Assembly (NCBI RefSeq): GCF_904848585.1
Contig: NZ_CAJHCR010000012.1
Coordinates: 1-64,000, forward strand
Reading direction: 5' to 3'
Length of the DNA: 64,000 bases
Source of the DNA: Paraburkholderia kirstenboschensis
GTDB lineage: Bacteria > Pseudomonadota > Gammaproteobacteria > Burkholderiales > Burkholderiaceae
Below, one piece after another: positions 18,143 to 27,384 of the stretch (its first letter is position 1; each line of letters starts with the position of its first letter). A program made the position numbers and the translations under genes. Under the pieces are notes generated by a model that did no database searches, was not told where the DNA came from, and saw nothing but the letters and a program-made list of their open reading frames with translations.

Positions 18143-19087
18143 ATGAAACGTTTGTGGGCTGCGTCGTTGTGCGTGCTGTCTGTGTCGTCTGTTCCTTCGG
18201 CATTCGCCGCCGAACCTGCTACATGCCGCGCCGTCCGCTTCGCCGACGTCGGTTGGACCGATATCGCCGCTACGACAGGGCTTGCATCGACGGTGCTCGA
18301 AGGACTCGGCTACAAGCCGACCAAGACGATCGCCTCTGTGCCGATCACCTTTGCCGGTGTGAAGAGCAAGCAGATCGACGTATTCCTCGGCTACTGGTCG
18401 CCGACCATGGACCCGATGATCGACCCGTTCAAAAAGGCCGGTCAGCTGAGCGTGCTGCCTACGCCGAACCTGACAGGCGCAAAGTACACGCTTGCGGTGC
18501 CGGACTACGCGTATCAGGCGGGTATCAAAACGTTTACCGACATCGCGAAGAACTACGACAAGCTCGGCGGCAAGATCTATGGCATCGAGCCGGGTAACGA
18601 CGGCAATGCTTTGATCAAGAAGATGATCGACAGCAATCAGTACGGGCTCGGCAAGTTCAAGCTCGTGGAGTCGAGCGAGGCGGGCATGCTCGTCGAGGTG
18701 AACCGTGCGATCCGCGACAAGAAGCCGATTGTGTTCCTCGGCTGGGAACCGCATCCGATGAACGTGCAGATGAAGATCGATTACCTGTCCGGCGGCGACG
18801 ACGTATTCGGTCCGAACTACGGCGAAGCCAAGGTCATGACGGTCACGCCGACCGATTACTCGACGCGTTGCCCGAACGTCGCGAAACTCGTGTCGAACCT
18901 GCATTTCACGACCGACATCGAGAACCACGTGATGCTGCCGATCATGAACAAAACGGACCCCAACAAGGCTGCGCGCGAGTGGTTGAAGGCGAATCCGGCA
19001 GTGCTCGACCAGTGGCTCGCGGGCGTGAAGACGTTCGACGGCAAGGATGGTTTGCCGGCAGTGAAGGCGTATGTAGCAGGGAAGTGA
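18143..19087 (+). CDS. choX: Periplasmic choline/betaine-binding protein (ChoX type)
   Basis: A 314-aa OpuAC-family solute-binding protein with a Sec signal ending AFAAEP. Aromatic residues for a cation box are present in FADVGWTDIA, LGYWSPTMDP, PDYAYQAG and LGWEPHPMN, matching the ChoX/ProX-like layout. GAGGAAACGCC precedes the ATG. A 119-bp gap separates it from the regulator gene, so it may also have its own promoter. Confidence 0.9.
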   Translation: MKRLWAASLCVLSVSSVPSAFAAEPATCRAVRFADVGWTDIAATTGLASTVLEGLGYKPTKTIASVPITFAGVKSKQIDVFLGYWSPTMDPMIDPFKKAGQLSVLPTPNLTGAKYTLAVPDYAYQAGIKTFTDIAKNYDKLGGKIYGIEPGNDGNALIKKMIDSNQYGLGKFKLVESSEAGMLVEVNRAIRDKKPIVFLGWEPHPMNVQMKIDYLSGGDDVFGPNYGEAKVMTVTPTDYSTRCPNVAKLVSNLHFTTDIENHVMLPIMNKTDPNKAAREWLKANPAVLDQWLAGVKTFDGKDGLPAVKAYVAGK

Positions 19088-19095
19088 TATCTGCG

Positions 19096-19123
19096 TTTCG
19101 CGCCGCGTAAAGCGGCGCGGAAA
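19096..19123. terminator. Hairpin between convergent choX and AraC gene
   Basis: CGCGCCGC (19099-19106) pairs with GCGGCGCG (19112-19119) around a GTAAA loop. Flanking TTT and AAA may extend the stem. There is no U-tract, so bidirectional termination is plausible but not certain. Confidence 0.45.
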
Positions 19124-19200
19124 CTTGTGTTGCGCGGTTTCAGGCTGTCAATCAAGGGCTAAAATCAAACGGCATCGACAAAGAGCCTTGAATCAGGGCC

Positions 19201-20283
19201 TCAAATCGCCTGCGCCCGCCCCGGAAACGTCTCATCAAAATCCGCACCGTATTCAGCTTCGGCCGCCGTGCCGCGCTGCTCGCGATACATCATCGGCGGT
19301 AAGCCAAATTGCTTGCGGAATTCGCGGCCCAGATGCGACGCATCGGAAAAGCCGCAACTCGATGCAATGTCGGCCACGGTCTTGTCCGAACTGGTCAACA
19401 GCCAGGCAGCCGTGCGCAGGCGCACCTGCTTCGCATAAGCCTGCGGCGCCTTGCCGGTTTGTGCCTTGAAAAGCCTTTCCAATTGACGCGGCGACAGGTC
19501 GAGCTTGCGTGCGAGTTCATCGAGTGAAAGCGAACGTCCCACGTGCTGTTCCATCAGCAGAATCGCGCGCTTCACTTTCGGGTGCGCTGCAGGCGCGAGT
19601 CCCGGTGGATGCGGCTGCGGCGCGTTGCCTTTCTGCATGTCGTCCACGAGCAGAATGCGCAGTGCTTTTTGCACCGTTGCGGTTTCGAAGTGGCGCAGAA
19701 GAATGGCTGCGGCCACATCGATGGAAGCCCGCCCGCCTGAACACGTAATGCGCCGGCGATCGATCACGAACAGCCGGTCCGCCACCAGCGCCTCTTCATT
19801 CACAGACGGAAAGCGCTCGATGAAATCCCAGTAGTGAAACCAGCTCACGCAAATGCGATGACCGTCGAGCACGCCCGCGCGCATCAGCGAGAACACGCCG
19901 GTACACATGCCGACGAGCGTTGCATCGGTCGCCGCGGCGCGGCGTATGAACGCAAGCGTCGCGTCGTTCGCGGCCGGTCCCGAATGCAGCAGGCCGCCCA
20001 CCACGACGACGTAATCGAATGGCTCGGCGTTGTCGAAGGTTTCCCACGGCGTGATCTGGATCCCGCAACTCGCGCGTACCGGAGCAAGGGTTTCCCCTAT
20101 CACGCTCCATGAACAGCGCACGGGCTTGCTGAAGTCGCCTTCGTCCGCGGATAGACGCAACAGGTCGACGAACCCCGAAAACGCCGTCAGCGTGAAGTTC
20201 GGCAGCAGGATGATGCCAAAGCGGATGCGCTGCTTCGGCGTGCCGTCGATAGATTGAAGGGGAAGCGGTTCAGCGGAGTTCAT
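19201..20283 (-). CDS. GATase1-like/AraC-family transcriptional regulator, second copy
   Basis: A 360-aa protein with the same architecture as the regulator at 17025 but clearly diverged. The DJ-1-like domain has VGMCTG at the elbow. The AraC helices are SLDELARKLDLSPRQLERLF and VADIASSCGFSDASHLGREF. It is divergent from sdaA and the sox genes, with a 286-bp gap. Its size and position fit a GbdR-like activator of betaine/sarcosine catabolism (inference). The ATG at 20283 is preferred; an upstream start would add 14 residues. Confidence 0.87.
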   Translation of the reverse strand: MNSAEPLPLQSIDGTPKQRIRFGIILLPNFTLTAFSGFVDLLRLSADEGDFSKPVRCSWSVIGETLAPVRASCGIQITPWETFDNAEPFDYVVVVGGLLHSGPAANDATLAFIRRAAATDATLVGMCTGVFSLMRAGVLDGHRICVSWFHYWDFIERFPSVNEEALVADRLFVIDRRRITCSGGRASIDVAAAILLRHFETATVQKALRILLVDDMQKGNAPQPHPPGLAPAAHPKVKRAILLMEQHVGRSLSLDELARKLDLSPRQLERLFKAQTGKAPQAYAKQVRLRTAAWLLTSSDKTVADIASSCGFSDASHLGREFRKQFGLPPMMYREQRGTAAEAEYGADFDETFPGRAQAI

Positions 20284-20569
20284 GCATGCAGCCAGAGCGG
20301 AAAAGGTTTGAGTCAAGCATAGCACCGGGATTCATCGCGGCATTGATCACTAGTGCCGTCAGCATCGCGAGCCGCAAGGTCGGCGCCTGTCGCAAATGCG
20401 TCAGAAGCCTTCGTAAATACGCCGTGGCGCTTGGCGGGCAGTGCGCTTGACGCCACTATCCCACTGTCATGCCGTTTTTATTCTATCGGTCCAATTTGAC
20501 GTGCGGTGCAATAGGGCCTGTTTCGAGGTAAATCCCGCAACCCAGGCATTGCAACGCACAAGGCACGCC
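20284..20569. other. Divergent promoter region of AraC regulator and sdaA
   Basis: 286 bp between the GlxA/GbdR-like regulator (minus) and sdaA (plus). Control by one or both GATase1-AraC proteins is likely. No operator is obvious by eye. Confidence 0.45.
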
Positions 20570-21964
20570 ATGAACGTCAGCGTATTCGATCTGTTCAAGA
20601 TCGGTATCGGCCCCTCCAGCTCGCACACCGTCGGGCCGATGATCGCTGCTTGCCGCTTCGCGTCGCATATCGAAGACGCAAACCTGCTTGCCTTCGTGCG
20701 CCGCGTGAAGGTCGAACTGTTCGGCTCGCTCGGCGCGACCGGCAAGGGCCATGGCACGGACAAAGCGGTGCTGCTCGGCCTGGAAGGCAATCTTCCCGAA
20801 CTGATCGATCCAGACACGATCGAGCCGCGTTTGCAGGCGATTCGCGAGACGAAGCAACTCGCGCTGCTCGGCAAGCATCCGGTTAAATTCGACGAGCGCG
20901 AGCATCTTGGCTTTTTCCGCAAGCTGATGCCGGGTGCGCCCGGCTCGGGCATCGTGCATCCGAACGGCATGCGTTTTCAGGCATTCGACGAGTACGGGCA
21001 ACTGCTGGTTGAAAAAGAGTATTACTCGATTGGCGGCGGCTTCGTCGTGAATCGGGAGGGTGATCGCGTGAACGGCGTACGTGCCGGCGCCGAGGTGCCG
21101 TATCCGTTTCGCACCGGCGACGATCTGATGCGCGTGTGCCGCGAAACGGGCCTGTCGATCGCGCAGGTGACGCTGCGCAACGAATGCGCGGCGCGCTCCG
21201 AACAGGAAGTGCGCGAAGGCCTGCTCGCGATCTGGCGCGCGATGTCGGCTTGCGTCGAACGCGGTTGCAAGGTGCGCGGCGAATTACCAGGACCCATGCA
21301 TGTGAAGCGCCGCGCTGCGGACCTGTGTGGGCAATTGCGCTCGCGCTCGGAGGAGTCGCTGCGCGATCCGCTTTCCATGCTCGACTGGATCAACCTGTAC
21401 GCGATGGCCGTGAACGAAGAGAACGCGGCAGGCGGGCGCGTCGTGACCGCCCCGACCAACGGCGCGGCCGGTGTGATTCCGGCTGTGCTGCACTACTACG
21501 TGAAGTTCATGCATGCATCGAATGACGAAGGCATCGTCAACTTCCTGCTGACCGCTGCGGCTATCGGCATTATCTATAAGGAAACGGCGTCGATTTCCGG
21601 CGCCGAAGTGGGCTGCCAGGGCGAAGTGGGCGTGGCCTGCTCGATGGCCGCCGCGGCGCTCGCCGCCGTGATGGGCGGCACGCCGACGCAAGTCGAAAAC
21701 GCCGCGGAAATCGGCATGGAACACAACCTCGGCATGACCTGCGATCCCGTCGGCGGGCTCGTGCAGATTCCGTGTATCGAGCGCAATGCGATGGGCGCGA
21801 TCAAGGCGCTGAACGCCGCGCGCATGGCGATGAAGGGCGACGGCCAGCACTACGTATCGCTCGACAATGTGATCAAGACGATGCGCGAGACCGGCGCGGA
21901 CATGAAGACGAAATACAAGGAGACGTCGCGCGGCGGATTGGCCGTGAACGTCATCGAGTGCTGA
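20570..21964 (+). CDS. sdaA: L-serine ammonia-lyase, iron-sulfur dependent
   Basis: A 464-aa single-chain L-serine dehydratase converting serine to pyruvate and ammonia. The N-terminal beta domain starts with the family signature SVFDLFKIGIGPSSSHTVGP. The alpha domain holds APTNGAAGVIPAV, the cluster region GCQGEVGVACSMAA and DPVGGLVQIPCIERN, whose cysteines bind the [4Fe-4S] cluster. In this context it would drain serine formed from sarcosine-derived glycine plus one-carbon units. ATG 20570 is chosen because the signature begins at residue 4. Confidence 0.95.
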   Translation: MNVSVFDLFKIGIGPSSSHTVGPMIAACRFASHIEDANLLAFVRRVKVELFGSLGATGKGHGTDKAVLLGLEGNLPELIDPDTIEPRLQAIRETKQLALLGKHPVKFDEREHLGFFRKLMPGAPGSGIVHPNGMRFQAFDEYGQLLVEKEYYSIGGGFVVNREGDRVNGVRAGAEVPYPFRTGDDLMRVCRETGLSIAQVTLRNECAARSEQEVREGLLAIWRAMSACVERGCKVRGELPGPMHVKRRAADLCGQLRSRSEESLRDPLSMLDWINLYAMAVNEENAAGGRVVTAPTNGAAGVIPAVLHYYVKFMHASNDEGIVNFLLTAAAIGIIYKETASISGAEVGCQGEVGVACSMAAAALAAVMGGTPTQVENAAEIGMEHNLGMTCDPVGGLVQIPCIERNAMGAIKALNAARMAMKGDGQHYVSLDNVIKTMRETGADMKTKYKETSRGGLAVNVIEC

Positions 21965-22017
21965 ACAACGCTCTATTCAGGACGTTGTGAAGCACCACGC
22001 ATCAAGCACCAAAAGTA

Positions 22018-22044
22018 CCGACAGCACCGACAGCACCGACAGCA
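22018..22044. repeat. 9-bp tandem repeat CCGACAGCA x3 before soxB
   Basis: Three perfect copies of a 9-bp unit end 16 bp before the soxB start, partly abutting its AAGGA ribosome site. A related 9-mer array lies at the other end of the operon (27291-27326, unit on the minus strand CGACAGTCA). Confidence 0.85.
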
Positions 22045-22060
22045 CCCACAAGGACCAACG

Positions 22061-23305
22061 ATGAGCCGCTATTCGATATTCAGCCTCTTGCGCAACGGGA
22101 TGTCGTATCACGAGAACTGGGAACGACAGTGGAAGAGTCCCGAGCCCAAACGCGAGTACGACGTGGTGATCGTCGGCGGCGGCGGACACGGTCTCGCCAC
22201 CGCGTATTACCTCGCAAAAGAACATGGCGTGCGCAATATCGCCGTGCTCGAAAAAGGCTGGATCGGCGGCGGTAACACGGCGCGCAACACGACCATCGTC
22301 CGCTCGAATTATCTGTGGGACGAGTCGGCCGCGCTCTACGAAAAGGCCATGAAACTGTGGGAAGGTCTCTCGCAGGATCTGAATTACAACGTGATGTTCA
22401 GCCAGCGCGGCGTGATGAATCTCGCGCACACGTTGCAGGACGTGCGCGACACCGAGCGGCGCGTGAATGCGAACCGGCTGAACGGTGTGGACGCCGAATT
22501 CCTCACACCCGCGCAGATCAAGGAACTCGAGCCGACCATCAATCTGAATAGCCGCTACCCGGTGCTGGGCGCGTCGATTCAGCGGCGCGGCGGCGTCGCG
22601 CGTCACGATGCGGTGGCCTGGGGCTTCGCGCGCGGCGCGGACCAGGCCGGCGTCGACATCGTGCAAAACTGCCAGGTAACCGGCATTCGCCGTAACGGCA
22701 GCCAGGTGACGGGCGTGGATACGACGAAGGGTTTCATCAAGGCGAAGAAAGTCGCAGTCGTGGCGGCGGGCAATACGTCCACGCTCGCCGACATGGCCGG
22801 CGTGCGCCTGCCGCTCGAAAGCCATCCGTTGCAGGCGCTGGTGTCCGAGCCGATCAAGCCGGTGGTGAACACGGTGGTGATGTCGAACGCCGTGCACGCG
22901 TATATCAGCCAGTCCGACAAGGGCGATCTGGTGATTGGCGCGGGCGTGGACCAGTACACGGGTTTCGGGCAGCGCGGCAGCTTCCAGATTATCGAAGGCA
23001 CGCTCGAAGCCATCGTCGAAATGTTCCCGGTGTTTTCGCGCGTACGCATGAACCGGCAGTGGGGCGGCATCGTGGACGTCTCGCCGGACGCATGCCCGAT
23101 CATCAGCAAGACCGACGTGAAGGGGCTCTATTTCAATTGCGGCTGGGGCACGGGCGGCTTCAAGGCGACCCCCGGTTCCGGTTGGGCCTATGCGTACACC
23201 ATCGCGAAAGACGAGCCGCATGAACTGAACGCGCCTTTCTCGCTGGATCGTTTCTACACCGGCCATCTCATCGACGAACACGGCGCCGCCGCCGTCGCCC
23301 ACTAA
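22061..23305 (+). CDS. soxB: Sarcosine oxidase subunit beta
   Basis: A 414-aa FAD-dependent DAO-family subunit. The dinucleotide motif is VIVGGGGHGLATAYYLA, preceded by the family-specific N-terminus RYSIFSLLRNGMSYHENWERQW. A histidine for covalent FMN attachment is expected in the segment GVARHDAVAWGFARGAD. It oxidatively demethylates sarcosine to glycine with release of a one-carbon unit to tetrahydrofolate. It is the first gene of soxBDAG. Confidence 0.95.
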   Translation: MSRYSIFSLLRNGMSYHENWERQWKSPEPKREYDVVIVGGGGHGLATAYYLAKEHGVRNIAVLEKGWIGGGNTARNTTIVRSNYLWDESAALYEKAMKLWEGLSQDLNYNVMFSQRGVMNLAHTLQDVRDTERRVNANRLNGVDAEFLTPAQIKELEPTINLNSRYPVLGASIQRRGGVARHDAVAWGFARGADQAGVDIVQNCQVTGIRRNGSQVTGVDTTKGFIKAKKVAVVAAGNTSTLADMAGVRLPLESHPLQALVSEPIKPVVNTVVMSNAVHAYISQSDKGDLVIGAGVDQYTGFGQRGSFQIIEGTLEAIVEMFPVFSRVRMNRQWGGIVDVSPDACPIISKTDVKGLYFNCGWGTGGFKATPGSGWAYAYTIAKDEPHELNAPFSLDRFYTGHLIDEHGAAAVAH

Positions 23306-23333
23306 CGCACTAGAGCTGGATAGAGAGACAAAC

Positions 23334-23648
23334 ATGCTGATGATCGAATGCCCCTGGTGCGGGCCACGCGCCGAAACCGAATTTTCTTGCGGCGGCGAAG
23401 CGGACATTGCGCGTCCGCTCGATACCGAGAAGCTCACCGACAAGGAGTGGGGCGACTACCTGTTCATGCGCAAGAATCCGCGCGGCGTGCATCGTGAGCA
23501 ATGGATGCATACGCAAGGCTGCCGCCGCTGGTTCAAGGCGCAGCGCGATACGGTGAGCTACGAGATCCAGGGCTATGAGACGTTCGACCGTCCGCTGCTC
23601 AAGATGGACAGCAACGACGGCCAGGCACAAGAGGGCAAGACGCAATGA
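23334..23648 (+). CDS. soxD: Sarcosine oxidase subunit delta
   Basis: A 104-aa zinc-binding subunit. The N-terminal MLMIECPWCGPRAETEF contains the CPWCG zinc site, with a later Cys-His pair in the QWMHTQGCRRWF region. Length and motif match SoxD of heterotetrameric sarcosine oxidase. Its stop overlaps the soxA start by 4 bp. Confidence 0.95.
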   Translation: MLMIECPWCGPRAETEFSCGGEADIARPLDTEKLTDKEWGDYLFMRKNPRGVHREQWMHTQGCRRWFKAQRDTVSYEIQGYETFDRPLLKMDSNDGQAQEGKTQ

Positions 23649-26647
23649 GCCAGAAAGACCGACTCCCGAATGGCGGGCGCATCAATCGCGCTTTGCCGCT
23701 TACATTCACGTTCAACGGCCGTCAGTATCAGGGTTATCAGGGTGATACGCTGGCTTCGGCATTGCTCGCCAACGGGCTGCATTTCGTTGCGCGTAGCTGG
23801 AAATATCACCGGCCGCGCGGCATCGTCACGGCGGGTGTGGAAGAGCCGAACGCCGTCGTGCAACTCGAAACCGGCGCTTACACGGTGCCGAATGCGCGCG
23901 CAACCGAAGTCGAGCTGTATCAGGGGCTCGTCGCGAACAGCGTAAATGCGAAGCCGAGCATCGAGAAAGATCGCATGGCGGTCAATCAGAAGTTCGCGCG
24001 CTTCATTCCGGCGGGCTTCTACTACAAGACCTTCATGTGGCCGCGCAAATTCTGGCCGAAGTACGAAGAAGTGATTCGCGACGCCGCGGGTCTCGGCAAG
24101 GCGCCCGAGCAACTCGACGCCGACCGCTACGACAAGTGCTTTGCACATTGTGACGTGCTGGTGGTGGGCGGCGGGCCGACCGGTCTTGCGGCCGCGCACG
24201 CAGCAGCATTGTCGGGCGCACGCGTGACATTGGTCGAGGATCAGCCGGAACTCGGCGGCTCGTTGCTGTCGTGCCGCGCGGAGATCGACGGCAAGCCTGC
24301 GTTGCAGTGGGTGCACAAGATCGAAGACGAACTGCGGCAGATGCCCGAGGTGAAGATTCTCACGCGCAGCACCGCGTTTGGTTATCAGGACCACAATCTC
24401 GTCACGGTTACTCAGCGTTTGACCGATCATCTGCCAGTGTCGCAACGCAAGGGCACGCGTGAACTGATGTGGAAGATCCGCGCAAAACGCGTGATTCTCG
24501 CGACCGGCGCGCATGAACGGCCCATCGTGTTCGGCAACAACGATCTGCCGGGCGTGATGCTGGCTTCAGCGGTATCGACGTATCTGCATCGCTATGCAGT
24601 ATTGCCGGGCCGCGACGCAGTAGTCTTCACGAACAACGACGACGGCTATCAATGCGCACTCGACCTGAAAGCGGCCGGCGCGCAGGTGACGGTGATCGAT
24701 CCGCGCGCGGGTGAATCGAAGGGCACGCTGCCCGCGCTTGCCCGCCGCTATGGCGTGAAGGTGATCAGCGGCGCCGTCGTCACGGCGGCGTACGGCAAAC
24801 TGCGCGTGGGGTCGGTGGATATCGCTTCATATGCAAGCGGCCAGGTCGGCGCGAAGCAAAGCGAATTGTCCTGCGATCTGCTCGCGATGTCCGGCGGCTG
24901 GAGCCCTGTGCTGCATCTGTTCGCGCAGTCGGGCGGCAAGGCGCATTGGCATGACCAGAAAGCCTGCTTCGTGCCCGGCAAGGCGATGCAGCCGGAGACG
25001 AGCGTCGGCGCCTGCAACGGCGATTTCACGCTCGGCCAGGGCATCCGTTTCGCCGTCGATGCGGGCGTCGAGGCCGCGCGCGCCGCAGGCCATATCGTCG
25101 CCCGGCCGAATCCGGTTCAGGTCGCCGAGATCAGCGAAACGAAAATAGAGCCGCTGTGGCTCGTCGGCGGACGCGAGCTCGCAACGCGCGGGCCCAAGCA
25201 GTTCGTGGACTTCCAGAACGACGTGTCCGCGGCGGATATTTTCCTTGCCGCGCGCGAAGGCTTCGAGTCGGTCGAACACGTGAAGCGTTATACGGCGATG
25301 GGCTTCGGCACCGATCAGGGCAAGCTTGGCAACATCAACGGCATGGCGATTCTCGCGCAGGCGCTCGGCAAGACGATTCCGGAGACGGGCACCACCACGT
25401 TCCGCCCGAACTACACGCCGGTCACGTTCGGCACGTTCGCGGGCCGCGAGCTCGGCGAATTTCTCGATCCGGTGCGCAAGACGGCCGTGCATGAATGGCA
25501 CGTGGAGAACGGCGCTGCTTTCGAGGACGTCGGCAACTGGAAGCGTCCCTGGTATTACCCGAAAGCGGGTGAGGACATGCATGCTGCCGTCGCACGCGAA
25601 TCGCTCGCGGTGCGCACCAGCGTCGGCATTCTGGATGCTTCGACGCTCGGCAAGATCGACATTCAGGGCCCCGATTCTGCGAAGCTCCTGAATTGGGTCT
25701 ACACGAATCCATGGAGCAAACTCGAAGTCGGCAAGTGCCGCTATGGCCTGATGCTCGACGAAAACGGCATGATTTTCGACGACGGCGTGACCGTGCGCCT
25801 CGCCGACCAGCACTACATGATGACCACCACCACAGGGGGCGCGGCGCGCGTGCTGACGTGGCTCGAACGCTGGCTGCAAACGGAATGGCCGGATATGCGC
25901 GTGCGTCTTGCGTCGGTCACGGATCACTGGGCGACTTTCGCCGTGGTCGGCCCCAACAGCCGCAAGGTCTTGCAGAAGGTGTGTCACGACATCGACTTCG
26001 CGAACGCCGCGTTTCCGTTCATGAGCTATCGCGAAGGCACAGTCGCGGGCGCGGCCTCGCGTGTTATGCGCATCAGCTTCTCCGGCGAACTCGCGTATGA
26101 AGTGAACGTGCCGGCGAATGTGGGGCGCGCGGTGTGGGAAGCGTTGATGGCCGCGGGTGCCGAGTTCGACATCACGCCGTATGGCACGGAAACGATGCAC
26201 GTGTTGCGGGCGGAGAAGGGCTACATCATCGTCGGTCAGGATACCGATGGTTCGATGACGCCTTACGACCTCGGCATGGGCGGACTCGTCGCGAAGTCGA
26301 AAGACTTCCTGGGCAAGCGTTCGCTGACCCGCTCGGACACGGCGAAGGCAGGGCGCAAGCAACTGGTCGGGCTGCTTTCTGACGATCCGTCGTTCGTGAT
26401 ACCCGAAGGCTCACAGATCGTCGCCGGTCCGTTCCAGGGCGACACCGCGCCGATGCTCGGACACGTCACGTCGAGCTATTACAGTCCGATTCTCAAGCGC
26501 TCGATTGCGATGGCGGTCGTGAAGGGCGGTCTCGAGAAGATCGGCGAAACGGTCACAGTCCCGCTTTCGAGCGGCAAACAGATTGCAGCGAAGATCACCA
26601 GCTCGGTGTTCTACGACAGCGAAGGAGCGCGTCAACATGTGGAATGA
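23645..26647 (+). CDS. soxA: Sarcosine oxidase subunit alpha
   Basis: 1000 aa. A 2Fe-2S-like N-terminal domain with YQGDTLASALLANG is followed by a Rossmann NAD-binding unit (DVLVVGGGPTGLAAA, residues 170-184). A second redox half contains ATGAHERPIVF. The C-terminal 380 residues form a GcvT-like tetrahydrofolate-binding domain starting near VRTSVGILDASTLGKIDIQG. The full-length layout is that of SoxA. It overlaps both neighbours (soxD by 4 bp, soxG by 11 bp). Confidence 0.96.
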   Translation: MSQKDRLPNGGRINRALPLTFTFNGRQYQGYQGDTLASALLANGLHFVARSWKYHRPRGIVTAGVEEPNAVVQLETGAYTVPNARATEVELYQGLVANSVNAKPSIEKDRMAVNQKFARFIPAGFYYKTFMWPRKFWPKYEEVIRDAAGLGKAPEQLDADRYDKCFAHCDVLVVGGGPTGLAAAHAAALSGARVTLVEDQPELGGSLLSCRAEIDGKPALQWVHKIEDELRQMPEVKILTRSTAFGYQDHNLVTVTQRLTDHLPVSQRKGTRELMWKIRAKRVILATGAHERPIVFGNNDLPGVMLASAVSTYLHRYAVLPGRDAVVFTNNDDGYQCALDLKAAGAQVTVIDPRAGESKGTLPALARRYGVKVISGAVVTAAYGKLRVGSVDIASYASGQVGAKQSELSCDLLAMSGGWSPVLHLFAQSGGKAHWHDQKACFVPGKAMQPETSVGACNGDFTLGQGIRFAVDAGVEAARAAGHIVARPNPVQVAEISETKIEPLWLVGGRELATRGPKQFVDFQNDVSAADIFLAAREGFESVEHVKRYTAMGFGTDQGKLGNINGMAILAQALGKTIPETGTTTFRPNYTPVTFGTFAGRELGEFLDPVRKTAVHEWHVENGAAFEDVGNWKRPWYYPKAGEDMHAAVARESLAVRTSVGILDASTLGKIDIQGPDSAKLLNWVYTNPWSKLEVGKCRYGLMLDENGMIFDDGVTVRLADQHYMMTTTTGGAARVLTWLERWLQTEWPDMRVRLASVTDHWATFAVVGPNSRKVLQKVCHDIDFANAAFPFMSYREGTVAGAASRVMRISFSGELAYEVNVPANVGRAVWEALMAAGAEFDITPYGTETMHVLRAEKGYIIVGQDTDGSMTPYDLGMGGLVAKSKDFLGKRSLTRSDTAKAGRKQLVGLLSDDPSFVIPEGSQIVAGPFQGDTAPMLGHVTSSYYSPILKRSIAMAVVKGGLEKIGETVTVPLSSGKQIAAKITSSVFYDSEGARQHVE

Positions 26648-27293
26648 AACCAAAACGGCTGCGTCGGTCGTGGATCGTGCTGTCGGCAGGCAAACCGGCG
26701 TATGGCAGGAGTCGCCGCTAGTAGGTGTGGATGCGCTGCTGAAAAAGCATCAGGCCACGGCAAGCGCGGCATTCAGATTAAGCGAGCGGCCGTTTCTCGA
26801 ACTCGTGAACGTGCGAGGCGACACGCGCGACGCCGCGTTTGTGCAGGCGGTGAAAAACGTGCTCGGTTGCCCGCCGCCGGAAAAAGCCAACACGGTCGCG
26901 CGCGGCAACGGCTACGACATGCTGTGGCTCGGACCCGACGAATGGCTCGTGCGCTCGGCCACTGCGCATGACGCAACGCGCACCGCGCCGTTGCAGGCGA
27001 AGCTCGGTGCGGCGTTTGCGGGCGTGTTCGCGTCGGCGGTGGATATCGGCAGCGGCTATACGGTGCTCGAAATCAGCGGCGCTCGCACTCGTGAAGTGCT
27101 CTCGCGCGGCTGTCCGCTCGATCTGCATCCCAAGTTGTTCGGCGACGGGCAGTGCGCTCAAAGCCATTACTTCAAGGCGTCGATGACGCTCGTGCCCACC
27201 GGCGCCGACAGTTTCGATATCATCGTGCGTCGCAGCTTTGCGGACTACTTCGTGAAGATCATGCTCGATGCAGCCGAGCCATTGATGTCGTGA
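26637..27293 (+). CDS. soxG: Sarcosine oxidase subunit gamma
   Basis: A 218-aa GcvT-like subunit. The motifs LWLGPDEWLVRS and GYTVLEISGARTREVLSRGCPLDLHP are diagnostic of SoxG. ATG 26637 has AGGAGCG upstream inside soxA. The stop codon is the first of five in-frame TGA triplets created by a 9-bp tandem repeat. Confidence 0.95.
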   Translation: MWNETKTAASVVDRAVGRQTGVWQESPLVGVDALLKKHQATASAAFRLSERPFLELVNVRGDTRDAAFVQAVKNVLGCPPPEKANTVARGNGYDMLWLGPDEWLVRSATAHDATRTAPLQAKLGAAFAGVFASAVDIGSGYTVLEISGARTREVLSRGCPLDLHPKLFGDGQCAQSHYFKASMTLVPTGADSFDIIVRRSFADYFVKIMLDAAEPLMS

Positions 27294-27326
27294 CTGTCGT
27301 GACTGTCGTGACTGTCGTGACTGCCG
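27291..27326. repeat. 9-bp tandem repeat TGACTGTCG x4 at the soxG stop
   Basis: Three perfect copies and one with a single change (TGACTGCCG). The first TGA is the soxG stop. Because the period is 9, the triplets at 27300, 27309, 27318 and 27327 are also stops in the same frame. Confidence 0.88.
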
Positions 27327-27384
27327 TGACGCCGCGAGCGCTGTTCCCGTGGACCGCTCGCGGCCTTCGCGCTGCCAGACTCAC

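Noticed and set aside
21977..23443. Minus-strand 488-aa frame across soxB
   Set aside because: Antisense shadow; begins and ends across intergenic sequence without ribosome site.
24827..26362. Minus-strand 511-aa frame within soxA
   Set aside because: Antisense shadow of soxA, which has full-length family signatures.
22018..27326. CRISPR array interpretation of the 9-bp tandem repeats
   Set aside because: Units are directly adjacent with no spacers, too short, and no cas genes are present.
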